Positions 46,501 through 57,234 of a stretch of 64,000 nucleotides of DNA are shown here, one piece after another (position 1 is the stretch's first letter; every line of letters starts with the position of its first letter). A program made the position numbers and the translations under genes. The notes beneath the pieces were generated by a model. It did no database searches. It saw only the letters and a program-made list of their open reading frames with translations, and had not been told where the DNA came from. The DNA is from Daphnia pulex. Taxonomy: Eukaryota > Arthropoda > Branchiopoda > Diplostraca > Daphniidae. The stretch is from assembly GCF_021134715.1 (NCBI RefSeq), contig NC_060028.1, positions 10,329,482 to 10,393,481 of the forward strand, read 5' to 3'.

Positions 46501-49500
46501 TTGTAGGCCCGGCTGAGTTGTTGGAACTCGTTCATTTGAATTCCGAAACGGGGGAGGTGGTTGTGTCGGGAAAACTTGACCGTGAGCGCTTTGCCTGGAT
46601 GAATCTCACAGCCAAAGCTTCCGACTCCGGAACGCCTAAACGATCAAGTTTCGTACCTGTTTTTATCCAGGTAAATTTTTGATTGTTTCTCTTGTTTTAT
46701 TAGTTTAAAATTACAACATTTCGATTCCTTAGGTTTTGGATGAAAACGACAATAATCCAATATTTGGTAGCGTACCAAGTAACTTTTCAGTACGAGAAAA
46801 CTCTCCGCCTGGTTAGTAGAAGTGACTTTGAATTTATCGCGGAACAATCAAGTTTAAACGTTTTCTTGCAGGCACTGTGATTGGAACTGTACAGGCTTAC
46901 GATCTAGACATTGGAGATTTCGGTCACGTCACTTATTTGATGGATCGTCGTTCGTCTAAAGTACCCTGTCAAAATTAAATGCAATTGCCGTGACTATCCT
47001 TAATGATTATTCTTTTGAAAAAAAAAATTCTTTAGGGCCGATTCTCCGTGGATCCGGAAACGGGTGTAATCATGGTGACGGAACGACTCGACCGAGAAGA
47101 GCAACAGAGTTACACGCTGATCTTGGAAGCGTGGGACAATTATCGCGTCGGCTATTCTGCCGGTGAAAGCCGGAATGCCTTCCAGCAAGTGACGTGAGTT
47201 CACTGACAGTCGTTTTGAATTATTATTTTTTTCTCTTCCAGACTTTTTGACACTCATTCAATTGTTTCCCTAAATTTCTTGTAGCGTGCAAGTAATAGAT
47301 GAAAATGACGAAACGCCCGTTTTCGAGGCCCGTTCCGGTTGTGTGAGCGTTACCGAGTTCCACGATTCCCGTGTTCCCTTAACCACCATTCACGCTAGCG
47401 ATCGTGACGATCCAACCACTCCAAACGGTCATATTGTCTTCTCTATTCAAGAAGGCAATGACGGAGGCATGTTTAGTGTCACCAACATCGACCGCAGCAG
47501 CGCCAAGTTAATTGCTGCTCAACCGTTGGTCGGACACCACGGCAATTACACGTTGAAGATAAGAGCTCAAGATAGAGGCCTTCCCGTGCCCAACTTTGCC
47601 TTCCAGGACGTGGAGATCTGTGTGAGCGATTTCAACGATCATGCTCCATTGTTTGTCAGGCCCGAACAAAACAATACGACGTTTCGTGTCTTTGAGAATG
47701 CCACAGTCGGCTCGGTCATCACTTCTGTTTTGGCCGTTGATCAGGATGCCGGATTGAACAGTCAAGTTCGCTATTCAATAAGACCCGTCGGCCACTGGAA
47801 ATGGTTTGAAATAGACAGCGTTTCCGGTGAAATAAAGTTGATCCTGCCCTTAGATCGGGAAAAGCAAAAACTTCTTCAAGTAAAAAACTAATCATCAGCT
47901 ACCTTTTGTGTAATAGCATTCACATTAACGTTAATTTTTATTTTTAGATAAGAATTGAGGCGAGAGATTCCGGAATTCCCACTTGGCTCTCAACCGACTT
48001 GGACCTTACCATTTACGTTCGCAATGTTAACGATCATCAGCCACAATTTCCGTTGGATGTCTTCCAAGTCAACATAACTGGTAAAGCCATTCTGCAAACT
48101 ATCCGTCAGCATTTTGTTTAAATTGTTTTGTTATTGTAGAACACGATCCATCTCCTGAGATCATCCAATTGCCGGAAACGGTCGATTTAGATGAGCCGGA
48201 TGAGCTGCTTAGTACTCGAGATCCCGTTTGTTTCTTCATCGTTGGAGGCAATCAGCTTGGCGCTTTCAGCATTGACCCAACTCAACACACTTTAAGGGTA
48301 CATCCGTTTATAAACTTTCTGATACAAACAACTCATTCTAATGAGATAAATTTCAGGTTGAGAAAACATTGGATCGTGAGGAGCAAGCCGCACATGTTGT
48401 TGTTGTTAAAGCCAGTGAAAACTGCAACCTTAATCCGGAAATTATTGATTCTTTTGACCCTGCCGATGATTCACTACTTAAAGTCATTGTCAATGTAATG
48501 GACATCAATGACAATCCTCCTACCTTCGACAAGAGTATATCTGAAATTGTCTTTAATCAATCAATGGAATCCATAGTTTAATGCTTTGCTTTTCCCTATG
48601 CAGAGGTATTTACAGGAGGTTTGACAACCGAAGCTGATTTCGGCTCTGAAGTCGTACGAGTTTCTGCGACTGACCCAGATATCGAACTGAACGCCCAACT
48701 AAGATATTACATACGTAAACCTGTACAGTCGACGCTTTCGACTCGAACTGGTCAAGAAGAACAAATTGGGGCCAATCCTTTTGTCATCGATCGTGATACT
48801 GGAATCATTTCGCTTAACTTTGATCCCCAGAGAGACATGAAGGGATATTTTGATATGGAGGTAAATTTTTTACTTCGTGTTAGTCTCAAATGATTGGTGG
48901 TTTTTATCTTTTTGTTTTTCGTCTTAAAGGTTTACGTCAATGATTCTAGTGGCTTTGACGACACTGCTCGAGTATTAGTCTATCTTTTACGTCAGGATCA
49001 GCGCGTCAAATTTGTGCTGAGGCAACATCCTCAATTTCTGAGAACACGCATCGATCAATTCAGAGAGTACGTCTCAATTATTAAATGTCTAATAAGTTGT
49101 GAATAACACACATTTTCACCGATTGAATCAATAGAGCATTGGGCAATATTACTGGATCGATTGTAAATGTGGATGAATTAAAAGTGCACTCCAATGAAGA
49201 TGGGCAACTAGACAAAACCCGGACGGATGCTTATTTGCACTTTGTCAATGCCAAGGATAATTCAGTTATGGAAGTTGACTTTGTTTTGCGATTAATTGAT
49301 GCTAACATCGAATCGTTAGATCAACTCTTTAAGGTACCCAGTTTTTATTTGCTAATGAAAACAATCAGTGGTAATTTTTTTTTTCCTTCAGGATTACAAT
49401 GTACTTGATACGTCTGCAGCTGAACCGCTTGGAGACGCGCTAACAAGCGTCCCTCAAAATTTTTCCTTACTTTGGGCTAGCGGTACCGCTGTTTTCCTTG

Positions 49501-50226
49501 CTATGATCCTATTCCTGGTCCTGGGACTATGTGTTTCTCAGCGATTTGTGTTAATGCGAAAATTGAAAGCCGCATCCGTGACGGCTTTTGGATCACAATC
49601 GAACGTCAATCGAACTAGTAACCAAGTACCTAACACTAACCAGCACACTGTAGAAGGTTCCAATCCCGTTTGGAGGCGTGAGCTAGAACCAGAATGGTTC
49701 AAGCACGATGATATCTACAGGTATAGCATGCCAGTATTAAATATCGTTGTCAATAAGAAAACCTATTTTAAATGTGTGATTATAGTAGATCCGGTGAGAG
49801 TGATGGTCTTGATTCATTGGACGTTAATGCAATCTTGGGAAACGCGCCTTCGACATCAAGAAACTCAAGTGATGCGAACACGGCTAGCCTTAAATCTACC
49901 ACCACTGAAGCTTTCAACAGGTTAGATGCATGTTATTCATAATAATCATTTTTATTGTATTAACTGAAATGTGTTGCAGGAGTATCATCCAACGGAATGC
50001 CAACTCCATCCGATCTAATAAATCTGTAGGTAATGTTACACTAAGCGAGAAGGAATGCGAAGTCGGCGAGGTCAAGGAAGAAGACTGCGAAGTTACCGTC
50101 GGCAAAGGTTTATACCAGAGAAATGTCTATCATTTTGGCTACCCCGTTTTTCAACAAGACAAGGGTAGCACAAGCAGTAGCACCACATTCCTCTCACCTA
50201 GAAAACTCGAAACCACTGAGTTATAG
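40504..50226 (+). CDS. Cad87A: Cadherin-87A ortholog, complete
   Basis: Twenty-five coding exons: 40504-40812, 40912-41004, 41160-41285, 42595-43290, 44078-44344, 44490-44746, 44924-45072, 45174-45306, 45375-45967, 46030-46218, 46280-46444, 46507-46670, 46733-46811, 46872-46960, 47036-47193, 47285-47879, 47948-48080, 48140-48297, 48357-48534, 48604-48860, 48930-49066, 49135-49333, 49392-49720, 49786-49920 and 49980-50226. They sum to 1,944 aa, close to the insect length. A signal peptide is followed by about 14 cadherin repeats with calcium-linker motifs (DVNDNRP, DVNDQAP, DVNDHIP, DVNDNAP, DVNDYAP, DENDNNP, DFNDHAP, DINDNPP and others). A membrane-proximal domain (LRQDQRVKFVLRQHPQF, VNVDE) resembles that of Cad87A. 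One span lies near residues 1734-1756 (FLAMILFLVLGLC). The tail of about 185 residues lacks a catenin-binding region and ends TTEL, a class I PDZ-ligand pattern. By family it is a non-classical epithelial adhesion cadherin. The weakest border is the acceptor at 41159, in an A-rich context. Confidence 0.92.
41286..42594. other. Large intron of Cad87A
   Basis: A 1.3-kb intron with CT- and CA-type microsatellite runs (about 41522-41538 and 41930-41943). No exon between the flanking phase-0 borders could be supported. Confidence 0.6.
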
Positions 50227-50501
50227 ATTGTGTAGTGACACCGACTCGTTTCCTTTCAGTCGAAATGACATAATTTCGCTGCAAATTAAATTGGAAATAT
50301 TATGAGTTCGTGAAGCTTTATGTTCACGGTGTGATAATAGTCAATTCGATTTTATATGTTCGATGAAACGATAAAAATGCAACGGAAAATTGCAGCGACC
50401 AACATAATCTATGTGTTAATACCCCAAATAGAAATCTACGCAAAGTGTGTCACTTTATGTTGTACAAAAATTTTGTAGAATACACATTTTAACGACGAAA
50501 A

Positions 50502-50507
50502 AATAAA
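50502..50507 (+). terminator. Polyadenylation signal for Cad87A
   Basis: AATAAA 276 nt after the stop codon, in an A-rich context. Confidence 0.6.
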
Positions 50508-50975
50508 GGAAACGCAATAATTTTTAAGTTTCCCGAATTTTCCGAAGAGATCTAGGGCGAGGCATTTTGGGGTGGAGGATGGAGTAATGGAGACGAATGA
50601 ATGTGTGTATGAATGTAAGCTCAATATTAGATGGATTTGACATTTGAGTAAAACGCAGGTACAAATTTCTAATTCGGGGAAGAATTCTATAGATTAATAT
50701 TTATGGATAATAAATATGCCGCATTTACAATTTGTAACGAAAAAGATTGAAGCCTGAAGGTAAGTAAGATAGCCAATCAAGACAAGACCACCAGAGCTCT
50801 GACAAGACCAAAAAAAGTGTGCTTTAAAAGAAGAAGTTTTAAAATTTACTAATTTAGTTAAATAAGTTAAATAAAGTTAAAATAATAATTAATTAATTAA
50901 ATAATTTTTTTAAAAATACATTAATAAGAACTTTTCTGTCCAGTAACTTTAGTCGTCCATGGATGCTAAGGGCTG

Positions 50976-50989
50976 CCAATAGGTGGCTA
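50976..50989 (+). promoter_or_regulatory. CTCF-like motif
   Basis: CCAATAGGTGGCTA on +, one mismatch to the core CCASYAGRKGGC. Its flanks (GGCTG before, TAAA after) resemble those of the minus-strand copy at 55486. Confidence 0.35.
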
Positions 50990-51135
50990 AATATTTCAGT
51001 GTGTTTAGGGATTGAACTATTCTGCCTTAGTGTAGTGGTAGAGGAATGTAGGGGGAGGGGGGTTCTATTTAAGGAGAGTTGAGATGACTATCGCACCCTT
51101 TCTGTTCGGGTTGCTGTTCGAGAACGTACATGTAA

Positions 51136-52830
51136 GTTATTGCGGGGTTCTTTGTTTCCCGACATTGTTCGTCGTAAAATAGGCTGCTTGGTTATCAAAT
51201 GTTAATTTAGTCTGTGGTGAATTTATAGGCAACATAGCCTACATGTACAATTGATGATTGGCAATTCCATCTGATCATGTGGCCTGCTGTACATTTCCAA
51301 AGTGTCGTCTTTTGCTGCATGTTGTATGTCGTGAAATCTTAGCTTCTTCATTGCAGCACGTGCACGTGATCGTTTCCGTGAAGAGTTTAGTAAGTGAAAG
51401 AAAATCCCATTTACTTTATTTTCATGCAGTATTGCCATTGAAACTGAAGATCAATTTCATGTTTGGTTATTATAGGTGTACATTTCTGTAGCAGATGTTG
51501 CTGTCCAATTTGGCATGTATCAGACTGTTGGTGAAAGATAATTTTGCATCAGGTTAGTTAGTGTTTCATACACCATGTCTATTGATTCTTAAGATTAATT
51601 TCACTTTCCCTATAGGTTGATGATGTCTGAGCAGCATTGCTTGCATGCAGATGGTTTCGTTGCAGCCAGCTGGTGAAATGGTAGTGCGAGTTGTACCTGC
51701 AGATGCAGCAATTAGGGCTTGCTTCATCCTGAAGTCTGAAAATGCTACATGAAGTGTAACCACAGTAGACATCTTCAATTGGTAATTAAATTAAGATTAT
51801 TTATCTCATCTGGGGAAGTTCCGTGATTTCATTAAAAAGTTGTATTCAGTTGCTAAGTTGAACTCTGATCTGATGTATAAAGTTATTAATCTTATAGCAC
51901 ATCAAATGGTTTTATTCTGGGGTTTTTGTGAAAGTCACCTTGTTCACGTTGTGCTTGGAATTTTCTTTGCTATCAAACTAGAACATCGTTTTCAGTCACT
52001 TTTTTATTCTAATAGTTTTGATTCAATCAACCTTGTCTTGGTTTTTCATACTGTACATTGATGCTAAAGATCAATTTCACTTTCTTTATAGGTTGATGGT
52101 GTCTGAGCTGCATTGCTTGCAAGCAGATGGTTTTGTTGCAGCCAGCTGGTGAAAGGTTAGCTCGAGTAGACCTGAAACTGCTGCGAGTAGGACTTGTGTC
52201 ACCCTGAAGTGTGAAAATGTTGCATGAAGTGGAACTGCAGTTGAAGACATCTTGAATTGGTAAATTGACTAAATTTATTTGTCTCAACTGGGGAAGTTCC
52301 ATAATTTTATTAGAATGTATTCAGGGTGAAGTTGAACTATGATGTAATGTAAAAAGTATAATCTAATAACAAACTAAATGGTTCTGGTTGTTCAGCTTGT
52401 GCTAAGTTGGAATTCTCTTTCTGATCAAACTAGAACACAAGTTCCTATCCCTTTTTACAAAAATCTTGATTCAATCTTGTCTTGTGATTTTTTTAAAGCA
52501 TTTCAATTTTTTTTATTGTAACTAAGTAAGAGTAGAAAAATATTTTCTTGCTTAACATGCTTTTTTAACATGGTAGACTGTACAATCTGTTCATTAAATC
52601 TTTTTTTCCACAGCAGATCGCTGCTATGTTATTGCGGGGTACTTCGTTTCCCGACATTGTTCGTCATAAAATGGGCTGCTTGGTTATCAAATGTTAGTTT
52701 ATTTTTTCAGTGTGTCGTCAATTTACAGGCAACAGCCTACAAGTACAACCCAATTCAATCTGATCATGTGGCCTGCTGTACATTTCCAAAGTGTCGTCTC
52801 TTGCTGTACGTCGTGAAGTCTGATAAGCTT
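51136..52830 (+). repeat. Two pairs of repeated exon-like modules, possible non-coding RNA gene
   Basis: Module A occurs at 51136-51338 and 52628-52820 (starts GTTATTGCGGGGT, contains CTGATCATGTGGCCTGCTGT). Module B occurs at 51580-51848 and 52061-52324 (contains TATAGGTTGATG, then CTGGGGAAGTTCC or TCTGGGGAAGTTCC). Copies are roughly 80-85 percent alike by eye and have splice-acceptor-like TATAG|G borders. No conserved frame runs through both copies, so a spliced non-coding transcript with duplicated exons is the simplest reading. A TATTTAAG sequence near 51067 could serve as promoter. No known RNA family recognised. Confidence 0.45.
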
Positions 52831-53235
52831 CTTGGGTAGTAAAAAACTTACGTTCTGTTAAATTCTATGTTTACGTGTAAAACTGTCAATGCGGTGGTGT
52901 AGAGGTTGGGTGAGGAAGCTACGTGTTTCATCATTATCAAACAGGTACAATACCCGCAAGGCTTAAGAGGTGAGGGTGATCAAAAAATCGTAAAAAAAGG
53001 AGAGAGAAAAGGCCAGAAACATCAGTCGAGTGAGCATCTCCGACACGGCAACAACTGCAGCGCACTATCTGTCACCATCTGCCTTCTTCACCGTATTGCT
53101 AGTTCGCATCCATGGGTAAATATTCTGTTTTATACATTGAGATTGGTATCAATCCTACTTTTTTCTTTATGTATGCCTGTCATTATTTAATATTTATGTT
53201 TGAATTTGTTTAATGACTAGTTAATAAGGCGTTTT

Positions 53236-53960
53236 ATGCTGTTGGGTGTTGTATCTTTGATTACTGGTGTACCGAGGTCCCCTGCGTATGGCGGAAACCA
53301 AACCGCAACGCCGCCGCCTTCCTGCACAACTTACGCTGCCCCGAGCCACTACACTGACGTCCTGAAGTATTACTCTGCCCCGAGTTACTACACCACGAAG
53401 GCGACGGAGTGCTACATGACTACGCATGCTGCCCCATCCTGCTACACCGAGGCTCCCAAGTATTACTCTGTTCTCAGCTACTTATTGCACCGATTTTCCT
53501 AAATATTACTCTGTTCCCAGATGCCACACCTAGGCTCCCGCTGATTACTCCACCAAAACGGTCGAGTACTACAGTGAAGCGGCAAAGTACTCCTCTGCCC
53601 CGATCTACGCAACCACAACTGAGGCGGCCAAGTATTACGCAGTCCCCACTTACTACACAGAAGCTGCTCTTTCGTGCTGCGTTGAACAGAAATACTACAC
53701 TGATGCTCCAATGAGTCCAATCTACTACACCGCGACCTACGCTACACCTAGCTAAAACACCGCAGCCCATTACTACACCGAAGAAGCCGCCTATTACACA
53801 ACTACGTACGCTGCCTAGTTTACTACATGAGGAATTTAAGTATTACCCTGCCCCAAACTACTACCAAACTGAGGTTAATATGTATTACATCATCAAATCT
53901 CCCGACTAGTCACCACTTACGCTTCTCCGACCTATACACCGAAGTTCTGAAGTATTTATC
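53236..53960 (+). pseudogene. Broken tyrosine-rich repeat protein gene
   Basis: A hydrophobic start (MLLGVVSLITGVP) is followed by degenerate repeats of the type TYAAPSYYTEAPKYY (for example YYSAPSYYTTKATE, SCYTEAPKYYS). The frame breaks near 53495. The repeats then continue in another frame (YSTKTVEYYSEAAKY, IYATTTEAAKYYAV, TYYTEA, IYYTATYATPS), with stop codons at about 53754 and 53818. The pattern is that of secreted, tyrosine-rich structural proteins of arthropod cuticle or secretions. Two or more disabling changes make it a pseudogene unless the assembly is wrong. A further signal-like exon could lie near 53112, where ATGG precedes GTAAAT. Confidence 0.7.
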
Positions 53961-54122
53961 TGGATGTGTTGAAAGATTGCTGAAATACAAGATTGATAAA
54001 TAACAAGTGCATGTTTCTACTTTCTGCTTATGTACTTTTCCTGCTGCTGATAATTGCATGATGTGAGAAAATATTTCTGAGTGCTATGTAAACTTACAAT
54101 ATTGATCTTGCAAAATACAACA

Positions 54123-54128
54123 ATAAAA
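54123..54128 (+). terminator. Polyadenylation signal after the tyrosine-rich pseudogene
   Basis: AATAAA 160 nt past the last repeat remnants. Confidence 0.4.
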
Positions 54129-54785
54129 TTCAAACTCGTGTTTTACATTTCAATAATATTCAAACTTTTCATTTTATAAATATTTTTCTAAGTCCAACAA
54201 ACAATATTATTTACAAATATCTAAAAATTCAAAGTCCACCACCTATTTTTTTTTGCTAACTTTTGTTTTTGAAAAAAATTTTAAAAAAATCCTCCCTACA
54301 CAAAATTTTTAAAAAAATTTTCGCGAAGAATTTTATACAAATTTTTTATTGCAACAATTTATTTATTCGAATGTTTTATTACATACAAAATTTATTTTAC
54401 AATATTTACATAATTTATTTTTCCTGTGGCCCCCAGGGGGGGGGGCCTGTCGCTTTCTCTACCGCGATAATAACATGATGCAAGTTATATGCAAGTTATT
54501 ATTTGTTTGGCGCAGAAAGCTTGTTTTATCTAGCAGTTCTCGACTGTGTCAAACCTGATATTGATCAGGTTGCCTCAGTCGTATACTGCATGATTGAATG
54601 AAAACTCAAAAGACAACAGATCAAACTTTTGACTCAGCAACACAAAAAGCAATTCCTTTTTTTTATGGCATAAATGACAACACAAAAATTTCTAAGTCAG
54701 GAACCCAGATGGAACAGCTCAGCTACAACAGCACAGCAACTTCTGGATTAAACTGCACCTGCATGTTCCATACAATGGTTCAATC
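54129..54785. other. AT-rich spacer
   Basis: Strongly A/T-rich with runs of A and T (54240-54360) and a G run at about 54436-54445. An open frame at 54598-54867 (+) overlaps the repeat modules that start at 54790 and shows no motif. Confidence 0.5.
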
Positions 54786-54789
54786 CGTC

Positions 54790-55219
54790 TTCATCACACC
54801 TTTCACAATTTGGCTGCAACAGGGTAACCAACAGCAAAAAAGAAGTGTGGTTGTTACACCTATTTAAGAAAAGAAAATTACCATGAGAAAAACATAACAA
54901 GATAAACATAAAATAATTATACTTTTGCTGAAGCATGGGATGAGACGTACACCTGGGAACAGGCGGCAAGACGCACAAGTACAGCTACCGCAGGATATCA
55001 CTGGCACCACATGCTGCATACAACGGGATCAGTTTTCATCACACCTTTCACCATCTGGCTGCGACATGTTAACCACAATGTAAAACAAGTGTGATTATTA
55101 TACCTATTTGAGAAAAGAAAATTACCATCTGAAAACACAAGATAAACATAATATAATTATACTTTTGCTGTAACTGAGATGAGACGTACGCCTTGGAACA
55201 GACAGCAAGACACACGAGA
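54790..55219 (-). repeat. Two-copy tandem module on the minus strand
   Basis: Copies at about 54790-54977 and 55034-55219, period about 244 bp. Read on the minus strand, each has a pyrimidine tract with AAATAG|GT acceptor-like border and the core GCAGCCARATGGTGAAAGG (or GCAGCCAAATTGTGAAAGG). A close version of this core, GCAGCCAGCTGGTGAAA, occurs in module B on the + strand at 51661 and 52139. No protein frame is shared between the copies. Confidence 0.5.
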
Positions 55220-55456
55220 CTGACACGAGGCACGACATTTCGGCAAAATATACTTTCAAGTCAGAGTTTTAGTTTGGCAAAGTGGTTTTTACATGTTAAA
55301 TCACCTGTAAATTTACACATCGATATTTTACATTCAATAACCCTATCAAATTAGCAAGAAATACCTTTACATTTTCATCTTGAGAAACGTCACGACCAGT
55401 AACAAATCGGCTGCGTCTTGAAACAAAATGATCAAATTTTCTTCTTCAAGACACAG

Positions 55457-55470
55457 GCGCCACCTGGTGG
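55457..55470 (-). promoter_or_regulatory. CTCF-like motif, full match
   Basis: The minus strand reads CCACCAGGTGGCGC, matching every position of CCASYAGRKGGCRS. The strongest such site seen in the window. Confidence 0.45.
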
Positions 55471-55485
55471 TGAACATCATTTTTA

Positions 55486-55497
55486 GCCACCTAGTGA
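55486..55497 (-). promoter_or_regulatory. CTCF-like motif
   Basis: The minus strand reads TCACTAGGTGGC, one mismatch, 15 bp from the full-match site and in the same orientation. Confidence 0.35.
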
Positions 55498-56604
55498 CAG
55501 CCATAAGATTCCTGTTCAAATGACTGAACGGAACGGCTGGATTGATTGCTTGAAGACGGCACGCAACAGCTCAACTTGAATTCGCTACGCCTTTCACTCG
55601 CTGGCACGAAATGAATCAAGTGAGATGAACACTAGATTACTCCAGCAGCTTTCCATATGACACAACATACAAATTATTTAGTTAGCTATTAGACTTTCAC
55701 CAACTTTTTCAACATAAAAATCTATAATATTAACAGAAAGTATGGATCAAGACAAAAAATAAAACTTACAATTTTCTGATGAAAAGAATAATTTCCCTGC
55801 CTGCAACTGTAAGGCACCAGCAACTGTGTTTGAGTTCAGACTTCCAACTAACTTTGGCATCAAACAGTTAGTCATGTTGAATCTTAATGAAATATAGCAA
55901 TTAATATTCCAACACTGATGCAATAGAGTAAAGTCAGGTGCTTTTTTACCTACACGAGAGTAGTAACCGTCCAGAAAAATACAAATCTAGTTGTGTCCAC
56001 ATTTTTTCATGTGACTTCTCCCAAGTTGCTGCAATAAACCTGAAGATTACCCATGGGCCATGGCCTAGATTATAGTTTCCATATTTCTCCATGACAGAAA
56101 ATACGATTTGTGAAATCAAATAAAATTTAAAAATTCATAAGAAGAAGAACACCTGTTGGTCAATTGCATTTTTTGTAGAAAAACATGTTTGGATTGGAAA
56201 AACAATCTGTCCACGCTGGTGTTAGTGACCTACCAAGATCAATAGTAACTACCAATAATTATAATAAATATTAACTAAATGTGTGAAAAAGTAATTAAAA
56301 TTGTGACCAAGCTATTATTGGTTTTTACCTGTATTAACTGGATGATGCATTCAGCAAAATGACGATTTGTAGGCTACTGTTTACATTCGCGTTACTTCCT
56401 ACTACAGGTTATAGGCCTAATGAGAAATATGAAAGGTGATCCAATATACATACGAAATAAATCACATCATCAAAAACTTGCACAGAAATGCACTTGAATT
56501 TACCTATGAAATAATCGGTAGTTTTCGTGGAAAAAAGGAAACTTTTAACAACAAAACAAAAATCTGTCATGAATCCGCCATGACATAAACAAAAGTGGAC
56601 ACAT

Positions 56605-56616
56605 GCCATCTATTGG
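56605..56616 (-). promoter_or_regulatory. CTCF-like motif
   Basis: The minus strand reads CCAATAGATGGC, one mismatch. It is followed about 30 bp later on that strand by ATGGCGGATTC. Confidence 0.3.
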
Positions 56617-56927
56617 ACACGTCTGAAACTCGGATAACAGAAACATGTAACGCAAAGCAAATACAGTTCTGTAGATACTGATATAACTTGAACGGTGCAC
56701 TTTTTTTCCCTAAAAATCTAGCTTGAAATCCTTAGAAATTTACCTAGAACAAAGTCCACATGTTAATTTTATGCAAATTTTCCGGAAGTACACCGGAAAT
56801 AAGCGATAGCGCCTTAACCACTGAGCTGTCGTCAAAATAAATCAATTTTTCGTAATCTCCGTTAAATTTGGGGTCGATTAGGTTTAACGTTAAAGTTCAT
56901 AAAAGATTTTTTTCCTGAAACGATTCA

Positions 56928-57234
56928 ATGGAGTTCTACTGTCGGGTTTGAAAATAATTTTTTAATCGTTGGAGTTCTATTGTTGTCGGACATGAAAAAA
57001 ATTAAAACAATTATTGGAGTTATATTGTCGCGTAGTGGAGTTCTACTGTCGAGTACTGGAGTGCTATTGTCGGGTATCTTTTATAATATCTAAAAAAAGG
57101 AGTTTTTATGTCTTTGGAGTTCTACCGTCGCATACAAAGAAATTTTAAAAATTATTTAAAATATTGGGGTTCTATACTTCTATTGTCGGTGGAGTTCTTC
57201 TGTTTTTCGCTGTATTTGGAGTTTTACTGTCAGC
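56928..57234 (+). repeat. Degenerate nine-copy repeat of TGGAGTTCTACTGTCGG
   Basis: Variants of this 17-mer start near 56929, 56971, 57014, 57032, 57056, 57114, 57163, 57190 and 57216. Spacing is irregular (18-58 bp) with AT-rich filler. The conserved part is TGGAGTTCTAYTGTCG. It is not a simple microsatellite. Confidence 0.7.

Larger units (their letters stand above)
55220..56927. other. Non-coding spacer with CTCF-like motifs
   Basis: No coding signal. It contains the three minus-strand CTCF-like motifs (55457, 55486, 56605). The open frame 56409-56609 (-) has no recognisable domain. Confidence 0.45.

Noticed and set aside
51253-51275. Box C/D snoRNA candidate (TGATGAT ... CTGA)
   Set aside because: The boxes are too close together, no terminal stem is evident, and the second module copy does not keep them.
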